Below, piece by piece: positions 1-10,125 of a DNA stretch of 64,000 bases. The stretch is taken from assembly GCA_050084515.1 (NCBI GenBank), contig CM114273.1, positions 34,162,001 to 34,226,000 of the forward strand. The letters run 5' to 3'. This DNA is from Blasia pusilla. Lineage: Eukaryota > Marchantiophyta > Marchantiopsida > Blasiales. The stretch's first letter is position 1, and each line of letters opens with the position of its first letter. A model generated the notes under the pieces. It was not told the origin of the DNA, searched no databases, and saw only the letters and a list, made by a program, of their open reading frames with translations. The translations under genes were made by a program, and so were the position numbers.

Positions 1-67
1 TTCTTCATGGTGGTGTGTGAGTGTGAGTTGTTTCCCACCAATTATGCTTATTTAGCAATTTTCTACA
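1..67 (+). repeat. Copia 5' LTR, terminal part
   Basis: It ends in TTCTACA, directly before the primer binding site, and repeats the last 67 bases of the 3' LTR (5284-5350). Only the end of the LTR is in the window. Confidence 0.85.
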
Positions 68-79
68 TGGTATCAGAGC
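68..79 (+). promoter_or_regulatory. Primer binding site, initiator tRNA-Met
   Basis: TGGTATCAGAGC follows the LTR end directly. This is the standard site of plant Copia elements, complementary to the 3' end of initiator tRNA-Met, and it primes minus-strand DNA synthesis. Confidence 0.92.
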
Positions 80-569
80 GATAGGAGAACATCACTTGAA
101 ATTCTTGGTGTTTGAGGAGAGAAAAGAAGCAAGAGAAGGCACAATTTTAGTTTGGGAGAAGGAAATTGTGTTGAGAGCTTAGTGGGCGCACATTTAAGGT
201 GGAGCCTTGACGGTGATAAAACTTTGGAGGCATTTTTTAGGATTTAGCCATCTGGGTCCGTATCGGTTAGAACTTTTTCCAAAATCTGATTAAAACTGTC
301 TTGTAGAGCTCGTCGAGAGCTTTCCAACGCATCCAAAATCACTTGATTATGACATTCTAAGCTCCTTCAGTAGCAATTTCAATGTAGGAAAGGGCAATTA
401 GTGAAGAAAAGTTGTGCAATTTGCTCTCTACATACCAATTTCGACTAGTTCTTTCATATCGTTGATCAATTTTGGCAAATTTCAAATCGATTTCTATGTA
501 GGAGTGGTCTATGCTTCAATTGGAGAAGTAGAGAGAGTGAAATTACATTTTTGAGTGAAATCGTTCGTC

Positions 570-3500
570 ATGGAGTATTTCTCAGCAACAATCATAAGCG
601 AGAAGCTAAATAAGCAAAATTACAATGTTTGGAAGTTTCGCATGAAATAATTTCTCATGGGGCAAGAAGTATGGGAGCTTGTCACAGGTGATGAGGCCAA
701 GCTAGAAGGTGACTCAATAGACTTGAATGTTTGCGCTTGGAATAAACGCACAAGGCAAGTGATCCACTATATTCAAGGTTACATGTGGACAAAGTTTGTG
801 TCTGTGGACATGTCCATGTCCATGGACTTATATCCGTCTTATGGAAGGACTTGTCCGTGCGGGCCCCATCTTTCCTTTCTTTCTCATTCCCCTTACTTTC
901 CTTCGTCTTCCATACTACCCCATTTCTTCCTCCCTCCACCCCACTCCCTCCTCCCTCATTCTTCCATTCATCCTTGCCTTGCCCTCCATCATGGACTAAA
1001 AGTGTGGGTCCCATCTCTTGGAACCCATGTCCGTGGATATGTCTAGACTTGTCTGTCCATTTCCATCCTAGGGAAGGACTTTTCCGTTTTTGTGCAATTA
1101 TGATTACATTTCAATAATGATCAGTTCACCAATGAAAGGTCACATTCAAGATGTTGATATTTCGAAGGAGGCCGGGGATGCATTGGAAAAGCTGTTCTAG
1201 ACATCTACAAAGGTCTGAAAGCTTCAATTGAAACAACAATTGAACAAAGTGAGGAAATGATTGTAGAGCATCGATGATTATATTTTGAGTATCAGACATA
1301 TTGTTGATCAATTGAATAGCATTAGAGTGACAGTAGAAGATGATGATATGATTTTTTTCACTCTTCAAGGCCTTCCAAAGGATTACAAGTTCTTGAGACC
1401 TCTATCTCAATGAGAGAGAAGTATCCAACCTTTCAAGAGTTAATCCCACTATTAATCATTGAAGAGATGCGTCTAGTAGGCAACGGTAGTTCGTCTAGTC
1501 CATAATAAGCTATTTGCAAGTTATGGATCAAATAGAGGTAGGGGTCGTGGTAGAAGCTTCCGTGGTCGTGGTGGATATCAAGCGTATGGAGGAAGAGGCA
1601 CTCAATATGATGTCACTCAATCAACTACGAATCAATACCAGACACAATCACAAGGTGGTGATGGTGGAAATCCTTGGGGTCAAGGTCAGCAATAGAGGGT
1701 CCTTGAATCTTGGAATTACTGTGGGATAAATGGTCACTATGCAAACTTTTGCTTTAAGAAGAAGGCAGATATGAGAACATGAGCCTTACAGTAACAAAGC
1801 TATGTAGAGCAACAACACAAAGGGCACTACCAAGAACAAAAACATTCACAAATTGAGTATCTTATCATATGGGAGCAATGGTCAAGAAAGACTCGATTGC
1901 AGATTTGTATATTGACTATGGTGCATCAAATCACACGACCTCACAAGCTAAATGGTTCAATAGTATGGAGTATGCTCACAGGAGATGACGTTCAGTATTA
2001 TATCACGTATACCGATAAAGTTCCAATAGCATCAGATGGTCTTTGTGCTCTTAGAAAGGTTCTTTATATTTCTATCATTGCAAGAAACTTGATCTCTGTA
2101 GGATAGATAATAGAACAGGGTTATTAAGTGAAGTTTAACACAGATGGTTATTTCATTGAAACAATGGATGATGAGGCTACGATAGCCAAAGGAAGTAGAT
2201 CTGGCTGAATGTTCAAATTAGATGTTTCTATGGTAGAGATTCAAACAACAATGTATGGTCAAACTGGCCAACAAGTCACAGATCTAAATATGTGGCATAA
2301 GAGAATTGGACATGTGAATCTTTAAAGATTACAGAGTCTTTCATCATCTAATCTAGTAATAGGAATTCCTAAATTAGCGAGTCCTGCTCCGTTAGCGATA
2401 TGTCTTGCTTGCCAATTTGGAAAAAAAGCTAGATTTCATTTTCCAAAGCAAGGTAGAAGAACATCCAAGATATTAAAGTTGATTCACAGTGTTGTGTGGA
2501 TAACATCACAACATAGCCTTAGTGGTTGCCAATATTTTATTTCATTTATTGATGACTTCTTTAAGTATATATGGATATACTTTCTGAAAGCCAAGTTAGA
2601 GGTATTCTTAGTATTCCAAACATTTAGAGTTCTAGTAGAGAAGTAGAGAAGAGAACACATTCTAAAATTGCGTTGTGATGAAGGAGGAGAGTATCTTTCA
2701 ACATAATTTGATGACTACTTACGTCACAATGATATCCAACGTCAAGTGACTTACCGTTACACTCCACAACAAAATAAAGTGGCTGAGAGGAAGAATCGAC
2801 ATATTGTTGAGGCGGCATGAGCTATGATGAATGGGAAGAATATGCCTAAGGTGTATTAGGCATAGGCTGTAATGTGTGCAATCTTCTTAATCAACCGAAC
2901 TTCAATAATAAGAGTTCATGATGAGACTTCATTCAAAGTCTTCATAGGAAGTAAACCTGATTTTTCTTTCTTGAAAGTATTTGGTTGTATTTTTTTTGCT
3001 CACGTTCCTTTTGAAAGATGTAAAAAATTAGACCCCAAATCTGAAAGATCTATATTCATTGGCTACGCTAATGGAACTAAGGGATATAAGTACTACATTC
3101 CATCCCCTAAGCAGCTTATCATTAGTCGCGATGTTGTCTTTGATGAGCAAAAGTCATGGTATGTTCCATCTAAGCCTATTTCACCTTTAATCTTGTCTGT
3201 TGAGGGGGAGAATATGACTGTAAACTAACACACATTGCCTTCAAATTTCCCAAGTACTAGTGCAGGATTAGCAGAGGTCCTAGATTCGTTAGTTAAATCT
3301 GTGAGTCCATGGACGGGAAGAGTATGTATTCAGTCTGTTGACACTAGTCAGAGCTCGAGTTAGGTGTTAGAGGCATCTACCTTTGAACAACAACTTTGTA
3401 GATCAAGCAGAGTAATACCTACTGTTTATAGATTCATAAATGAAAGTTTCCTTGCGACACATCATGTATATATGATGACTATCCTTCAAGAAGGAGAGCG

Positions 3501-5034
3501 GAGTTTTTTTTGAAGAAGTTGCAAATAAAGTTGATTGGATTGAAGCTATGGAGGAAGAGCTTGCTGCATTAAGACATCAACAGACATAAGAACTGGTTGA
3601 TATAGCTTCCTGTAAGGAAGCTATTGGTTGCAAATGGGTTTATAAAATCAAACCCAATCAAGATGGTACAGTTAACAGATACAAAGCAAGATTGGGGGTT
3701 AAGGGCTATGCAAAACAAGATGGCATCCATTATGAGGAAACATTTAGCCCTGTTGCAAAAATGGCGACTACGAGAATAGTGGTTGCAGTTGCAATAAGTA
3801 AGAAGTGGGGATTGCATTACATGGATGTGAAGAATGCCTTCTTGAATGGAGATCTATATGAGGAGGTATATATGACTCAACCACCTAGATATGAGCATCC
3901 TGAGTTTCGATTTCGTGTATGCAAGTTGAAGAAAGCTCTATACGAGCTCAAACAAGCTCTAAGAGCTTGATATGGTAAGATTACATACGTCCTACAAGAG
4001 TTGGTTTTTAGGGTATGTGATTCTGACTCGTTGTTATATCTCTTGAGAGGACAAGATCATACGGTTATCATTGTGTTGTATGTTGACGACCTCTGATTAG
4101 TGGGAGTAGTGAGGATATGATACAACAAATCAAACTAAAATTACGAGTAGAATTTGATATGAAGGACTTGGGAGAACTCAAGTACTTGCTTGATGTTGAG
4201 TTTATCAAGGTTGGAGAGAATATGTGGTTACTACAACGACAATATGCTCTCCACATACTTTCAAAATATGGTATGACGACTTGTAAGCCAATCTCTACAT
4301 TGTTGGACCAGAGTGTGAAGCTAAGAGTGGATGAAGCAGAGTTGCTTGCAAATTCTAATATATACAGGCGTATGGTTGGAAGTTTGATCTATCTGACTAT
4401 AACCAGGCCAGATTTGAGTTATGCTCTTGTCCTAGTGAGCCTATTTATGCAAGCACCTCAAAAACCTCACCTTGATGTTGTGAGGAAGATTATGCGGTAT
4501 GTGAAATTCTCTGTTCAATTCGAGCTTTAATTTGAACCTTCTCTAAGTTTACAATGACAAGAATTCACAGATGCTCATTGGGCAAGAAGCGTGTCTGATC
4601 GACATTCCACGTCTGGTTATTCATTTACTTTGGGAGGCATAGTTATAAGTTGGGCTTCAAACAAGCAACCTATAGTTGCTTTATCTTGAATAGAGGCTGA
4701 ATACAGAGGAACAACCAATGCAACATGTGAGGCGGTGTGGCTTCATCGATTATTTGTAGAAATTAGTGTTAGTAACTTAAGACCTAGTGTAATATCTGGA
4801 GACAATATTAGTAGCATCAAGCTTGCTAATAGCCACGTTTTTCATGCTCGTACAAAGCATGTTGAGGTGCACTATCATTTTATCTGAGAGAAAGTGATTG
4901 TAGGAGAAATTAATCTTGTGTATATAGGTACAGATCAACAAATTGATGACATCTTTACAAAGATATTGTCTACAGATAAATTTGAGATGTTTAGAAATGA
5001 TTTAGGCGTTAGAGATATAGATATGAGCTTGAAG
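570..5034 (+). pseudogene. Copia Gag-Pol polyprotein, decayed
   Basis: The polyprotein starts at ATG 570. Gag runs to about 1500, followed by an arginine-glycine-rich stretch (1510-1690) and a zinc knuckle (about 1711-1752) whose first Cys is Trp. The protease motif near 1905 reads IDYGASNH instead of the usual DSGASNH. A pre-integrase zinc region (MWHKRIGH, then CLACQ) lies at 2290-2420 and the integrase core runs to about 3230. Reverse transcriptase covers 3590-4530: KWVYKIK, then MDVKNAFLNG, then YVDDL at about 4080-4096, with a stop right after it. RNase H covers 4550-5030, with ALS-x-IEAEYRG near 4680. More than a dozen in-frame stops (for example at 648, 2104, 2206, 2324, 2646, 2818, 2859, 3361, 3968, 4861) and the 320-bp insert in gag make it non-functional. 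The family call is certain; individual domain edges are approximate. Confidence 0.92.
777..1104 (+). mobile_element. Mutator-type MITE, copy A, inserted in Copia gag
   Basis: The segment interrupts the gag reading frame after the codons for HYIQ. It is homologous, in inverted orientation, to the element at 7640-7956. Both carry GGACAAAGT near one end, repeated GGACATGTCC-like palindromes, and a pyrimidine-rich or purine-rich middle with a conserved GGGCCC box. No protein-coding capacity is seen; the short open frames here are chance. Target duplication is imperfect (around 768-776 and 1105-1113). Confidence 0.7.
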
Positions 5035-5040
5035 AGGAGA
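5030..5040 (+). promoter_or_regulatory. Polypurine tract of the Copia element
   Basis: TGAAGAGGAGA lies just before the 3' LTR. This is the expected plus-strand priming site. Confidence 0.6.
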
Positions 5041-5042
5041 AT

Positions 5043-5350
5043 TGAAGATTGAGTTACAATCAAGCTCATGAGACACCTAAACTGCTACATTTGGTACTCA
5101 CACGAAGTAAGGAAGCTTAATCTTGGTTAGTTATTTAAACGTGACTATCTTAACTAGGGTTAGTTAATCAGAGTTAGTCTAACTTGAGATTATGCTTAAG
5201 ATTAGGGTTATGGTTGCTTGTACATACCCTATATAATTGAGAAAGGGACCAACCTCCACTTATTCTCTCATTGCAAAATTTTATTCTCCATGGTGGTGTG
5301 TGAGTGTGAGCCGTTTCTCACTAGTTATGCTTCTTCAACTATTTTCTACA
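5043..5350 (+). repeat. Copia 3' LTR
   Basis: It starts TGAAGATT after the purine tract and ends TTCTACA, about 308 bp. Near 5226-5236 it has CCCTATATAATTG, a TATA-like box typical of LTR promoters. The start is inferred from the TG rule because the other LTR is cut. Confidence 0.75.
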
Positions 5351-5880
5351 AGGACGGGCATGTGCGGGCTTGACGCAGGCTAGGGCAGGCAGGTGCAGGC
5401 TTATTGCGGGCAAAGCACGAGCTTCGGGCAGGCAGGGCTTAGGGTTGGAGACCTACCCTAAGTCCGCACCTAGGGCCCGCAAAAATTGGTTCGCTAGATC
5501 AACATTTGGTCCAACCGACCAAAATTTGGTCCGTGAGCCCGCGCTCGGGCGCGCAAGGCGAGCTGGAGGCTGCTAAGATTTGGTCCGCGTTATCAAAATG
5601 TGGTCCGCAAAAAATAAATCTTGGTCACGCTAAGCAATTTTTGCAGGCCTTAAGCCTGCGATTGCCCGCCGTAGCCCGCGCGTCTGTCGTAGCTCACGTC
5701 CCCGCCATGAGCCCGCGTTTAGCCCACGTATGCCCGCCCTAGCCCGCACCTAGGGCTCGCAAGGCGAGCTCGAGGTCTGTATCGAGCCCTCCACATCCCG
5801 AGGTGCGGGCCACGCAACGGGTGTGGATTGCGGGCCGGGTCATTTGCAGGCTAAGATGCAAGCTTGGATGCGAGCTTAGG
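5351..5880. repeat. GC-rich degenerate repeat region
   Basis: It is much richer in G+C than its surroundings and built from recurring short words: gcgggc, gcaggc, agcccgc and the palindrome-like GACCAAAATTTGGTC. Open frames here (5370-5742) have Ala/Arg/Pro-rich repeat content and no recognisable domain, so I do not call genes. A related sequence occurs at 53905-54060. It may be a decayed non-autonomous element. Confidence 0.5.
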
Positions 5881-6151
5881 TGCTAGCCCCAAGTATGAGG
5901 GTCCGCACGGATATTTGCACAGAGGTGGACGTTTTCCATGTGCAACCTTCGTCTCCACATGAGGGATCACCTCGACCTTCTTTTGTGTCATCTTTAGACA
6001 AGGGGAAGGACATCGAGGAGTTTGTGAGCACATCATCACACACAATGAGTGATCCTACTCTCTAGGAGTACAAGATGGACGATTGGGGTACAAGACCGCG
6101 TAGGTTTTTGAGTGCTCTAGATACCATAGAGTTATACGACTTCATCGTGGA

Positions 6152-6258
<107 letters not shown>

Positions 6259-6259
6259 A

Positions 6260-7630
6260 ATGGACCATGGGGACATTGTGAAAGATCTACTTGATTTATA
6301 AAAGAGAATTAGCTCTTAAGCTCTCCCTCTTGGAGATATATCTCCTTCTCTATCTCAAGCTCTCTCCACGGTGATCTACACTTGCAAGTCACCTTCTTGG
6401 CTCTTGATCTACTGTACGAGGTCAAGGGCCACTTCCCAAAGTGGAATTCAAATAGACCAAAAATAGAAACAAACCCAAAATAATAAGTTCCTCAATATGA
6501 CTTCAAAGGAGCCAAAACAAAGGGGAAACTTGCTCTCACAAGTAATCAGTGGTCTCAACAAATCATCCTCGACTTCTTGAGCTTATGCTTCACAATCTTC
6601 GAAGACGCTCTACTAGCTCTTGTCAATCTATCGTAAAATATATGATAGCCCAATTCTCTTATGCAACGCATTAAGATCTATAATGTGTAAGCTAGTTTGA
6701 CCATTCATTGCTTGTTTAATCTTTAACATAGAAACATCTACTTTGAATATTTTTTTCGTATTTTATTTTTTGGGCCATCAAATCTAGTTATCAATTATTT
6801 CAATGAAGCAACCATTTGAGTTAAATTTTATCTAATAACCTAATTCTACTATCTGTCTTACAAAGATAATATTTTTGGCAATGATAGAAATATCGAAAAT
6901 ATTTCCAAGAGCACAAAGAACATCCAATGCTAATAAAACTTTAGCATTAGACCACATAATTTATGCATAATTTGATATTGCATACGATTGCTTATTGGCA
7001 ATATTGTAGGATTTTTTTATAAAATTTACACTATTGAAATATTTAGCTTGTGAGGTAATGTGATTTGACACATTTATTAGATTGAATATACTTATCACTT
7101 AGAATCCTTGTTAAGCATTGCTCCCACGATGAGTCAAAGCTAAAAATGATCCTTTGTGAATGCTACTATTCTTGATATTATACTTGATATTGTTATTCCA
7201 CATAATTTTTTTAAGACTCTGAGTCTGTTCTCATATTTTCAAACTTTTTGAAACAAAGAATTGCAAAGTAATCCAATATCCTTCAATAATTGCAAGATCT
7301 AGGGATCCTTAATTTCTGACGTAAAACCCAATGACTTACACCATCACCATCTTGTGATTTTATTTGGTACCGGTTAAAAGTTGATGGGGTATCTTTTCTT
7401 CCATATATTCATTGATATCCACAATGACTACGAGAGCTTCTAACATGATGTCTACCTTTGTTTCATCTTTTTCCTATAAATAAGGTAATTTCTTGCATAC
7501 TAGATGAGCTACAATTATGGATTAGGCATATCTTCTTACCAATTAATAATGAGACGAACTCTAAGACTTGAAAGGCTAGATATTTCTCTCACAAAGATAA
7601 AGATCTCAAAAGATTTGTAATATTTTGGAA
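6260..7630. other. Gene-free AT-rich stretch
   Basis: I see no coding region, RNA gene or repeat structure that can be supported here. Confidence 0.6.
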
Positions 7631-7639
7631 GGCCTTGAA

Positions 7640-7956
7640 CATGGTTGCAAAAAAAGGACAAGTCCTTCCTTAGGATGGACAAGTCTGGACATGTCCACGG
7701 ACATGGATTCCAAGATATGGGACCCATACTTATAGTCCATGATGGAAGACAAGGCAAGGATGAGAGGATCAAAGAGGGAAGAGGGAGTGGAGGTGGAGGG
7801 AGGAAGAAATGGGGGAGTATGGAACACGAAGGCAAGTAAGGGAATAAGAAAAAAGGGAAAGGTGGGGCCCATACGGACAAGTCTTTCCATAAGACGGACA
7901 TAAGTCTAGGGATATGGACATGTCCACGGACACGGACTTTGTCCACATGCAACCTT
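7640..7956 (-). mobile_element. Mutator-type MITE, copy B, with 9-bp target duplication
   Basis: The 317-bp element is flanked by GGCCTTGAA at 7631-7639 and 7957-7965. A 9-bp target duplication is the Mutator-superfamily signature. Its ends are short imperfect inverted repeats: GGTTGCA, a spacer, then GGACAAGTCC or GGACAAAGTCC. Several GGACATGTCC or TGTCCACGGACA palindromes lie inside. It has no coding capacity and depends on a transposase elsewhere. It is the inverted relative of 777-1104. Confidence 0.78.
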
Positions 7957-7965
7957 GGCCTTGAA

Positions 7966-9779
7966 GAATGAAAAAATTCGTATTATCATCTTCTACATCT
8001 ATTCCAATGCTATTCATTGATAACTAATCAACGATACTCATAATACTCAAAATATAATTTGACTCATTGATGTTTGGCAATAATTAATTTTTCATTTTGT
8101 TCAATTTAAGTTTTATGGCCTTTGTGGATATTTGGAATAAATTCTCTAATTCATCCTGAACTTGCCTCGTGGTATTAATATCTTGAATATAACTAATTAT
8201 TGGTAAATTAATAGTTATTGAGATATAGTAGATTATTTGCACAGCACATTCAAGCCGCATTCATTGTAGGTACAAACATTCAAGTTTGATGAATTACCTT
8301 TAGGCTTGGCCTTATCACTTATTAAAAAGCTCTCATAGTTCTTAATCCATAAGAAATAATTTCATGCAAAACTTCAAAACGTTGTTACTCGACTCATCTA
8401 ACTTCGTGCCTATAATTTTGGTTGAGGAATACTCCAATAACAAAGATTTCATTTTTAAATGGTAATTTTAGGCTCTATATTTCTCTAATCGAAACATAGA
8501 TCACTTATTGTGCGCATACACATTTTTACACAATTCAAATCGTTGGTCACATCCATATCACACAACATCAATCTTCTCAACACATGAATAGATCCACGCA
8601 GATACAAAAATAAACTCATGCATATACATTGAGACACAATAAAATCAATGTAAAAAGGGCTCACACGGCCAACTCCACTCTTGAATCTACACTGGCATAT
8701 CGAGCCATATCCATCTTCCACTAACCCGGTCCCACTAGGACTGCCGCAAGGACGTCCAAGAAAATAGAGCAAACCAACAAACGACTAGAAAGCCATCTCT
8801 CACTCTCTTATAGCCTTGAGTAGAGTCAAAAAGGTTTTTCTCCTAAAACTAGCCTCCAAACGGTAACCTGTGTGTATAGGTCATCGGGTGACCTTTGATC
8901 TCATTAATAGGTCATTGGGTTGATAAATACCAAAATAGAGAAATTATTAGAAACGAGGTTCCCGACCTCATATGACATCGGGGTTGAAGTTACATCAAGA
9001 CAATCCACTGTCCTTTTATGTCATCGATGTGATAGAACTCTACCTATTAGCTAACTAAGATAGGGCACTCTCTATATTGATTTACTAAGATACTATAAAG
9101 AAATTGATCTTTAGAGGGAAAATTGCATAACTTTGCAAAATGTATTTGAATGTATCTCAAAATTTCTTTTTAATCTTCAATTTCATGGATGAAAATATTT
9201 TCTTTAGCTTTAGTAATTTTTTTGGGTGTTTCCTATATGATTCACAATTTCTAACTTGTTTCTATCCATAATTAGCATATTGTTCCTAGTAAGAAGTATG
9301 TAAGATGTTGGGAGTTGAATGATCTCCGATTTACTTATGCATCTCCTTAATAAACTGCTTGGAGTTGAATGATCTCCTATCTTATTTACTTATGCATCTC
9401 CACAATAAATTGCTTCTAGTAATGAATTTCTCTTATAAGCGGTGGAATTGGGTTCAATTCTTTATTTTCCCAAAAATTTGCCATGAAATGGAGAAATGTG
9501 GGTAAATTCTTGCTCTAAATTTTGCGCTAAAGGTTCTAAATAAAGCATCATATCCTTAGGAATATGTCCAACTACCTAAAAATGCATTTCAAATATCCCA
9601 CTCAAATATTATGCAAGTCACTCAAACATCCAAGAACCCATCAAGTATTATTGATGAGTGAAATTTTGATCAAAATCGATGGGTGATGGGATCCCACGAT
9701 GGGTTCAGGGTTAAAAATTTCCTATACACGTACACCGGCCGGGGAACTCGAGTCTCTCAAGAATTAGTAAGTTATATCT
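7966..9779. other. Gene-free stretch with small repeats
   Basis: No gene seen. It holds the dispersed repeat at 8508-8640 and a tandem duplication at 9306-9415 of about 55 bp (ggagttgaatgatctcc followed by tatgcatctcc). Confidence 0.6.
8508..8640. repeat. Dispersed repeat, first copy (partner 56583-56720)
   Basis: Both copies read: gcgcatacac/t, a spacer, tggtcacatc, an aacac or aacat segment, atcttct-caacaca, atgggtagatcca, and an a-rich tail ending aactcatgcatata. About 130 bp align with scattered substitutions. No coding potential is seen; the source family is unknown. Confidence 0.6.
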
Positions 9780-10125
9780 GCAGAGATGACGATTCAATTA
9801 TGATGAGGGAGTTATGAGCACAGCTACAACAAGTGCATCCGAAACCGCACTTTTGGCAGCTGAATTTGAAGTTGTCTCCGTCTTCTAGCGTGATCGGTGG
9901 ATCTAGGAGACCAATTTGAAGAAGAGAGCGTCTTGGTTTCCAGATCCACAGCATGGCACTTAAGGAGATGGTTATATCCGTGAATATCTTCTGGAGATGG
10001 AACTTGCAATTATCCTGCCAGCTTTCAGGGGTCATCATCACTTAGTCTTGATGTTGGTCCTGGAGTTCCTTCGTCGACGACGTCTAGAAATACATGAGTA
10101 CCCAACACTTGACCTCCAGATCGAC
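9780..10125 (-). pseudogene. STIG1-like pseudogene
   Basis: Two blocks match the intact STIG1-like gene at 13506-13994. One (10060-10120) matches its 5' coding end (cgtcgac, tagaaa, acccaacac, tgacct). The other (9815-9860) matches its cysteine region; the translated minus strand shows CGFGCTCC where the intact protein has CRFGRTCC. The signal-peptide region and most of the cysteine spacing are lost and frames are broken. I infer an old duplicate. Confidence 0.6.

Larger units (their letters stand above)
1..5350 (+). mobile_element. Ty1/Copia LTR retrotransposon, 5' LTR cut by window edge
   Basis: The order is 5' LTR end, tRNA-Met primer site, gag, protease, integrase, reverse transcriptase, RNase H, purine tract, 3' LTR. 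Integrase before reverse transcriptase is the Copia order. The last 67 bases of the two LTRs match with roughly nine differences by eye. The element is broken by many stops and by a MITE inside gag, so it cannot move on its own. The left LTR continues outside the window, so its target duplication cannot be checked. Confidence 0.93.

Noticed and set aside
657-1117. Novel proline/serine-rich proteins at the MITE copies
   Set aside because: These frames are produced by the pyrimidine-rich or purine-rich middle of a non-coding MITE and are interrupted Copia gag at one end.
5370-5742. Ala/Arg-rich genes in the GC-rich patch
   Set aside because: The frames consist of degenerate repeat words with no start context, domain or conservation that I can see.
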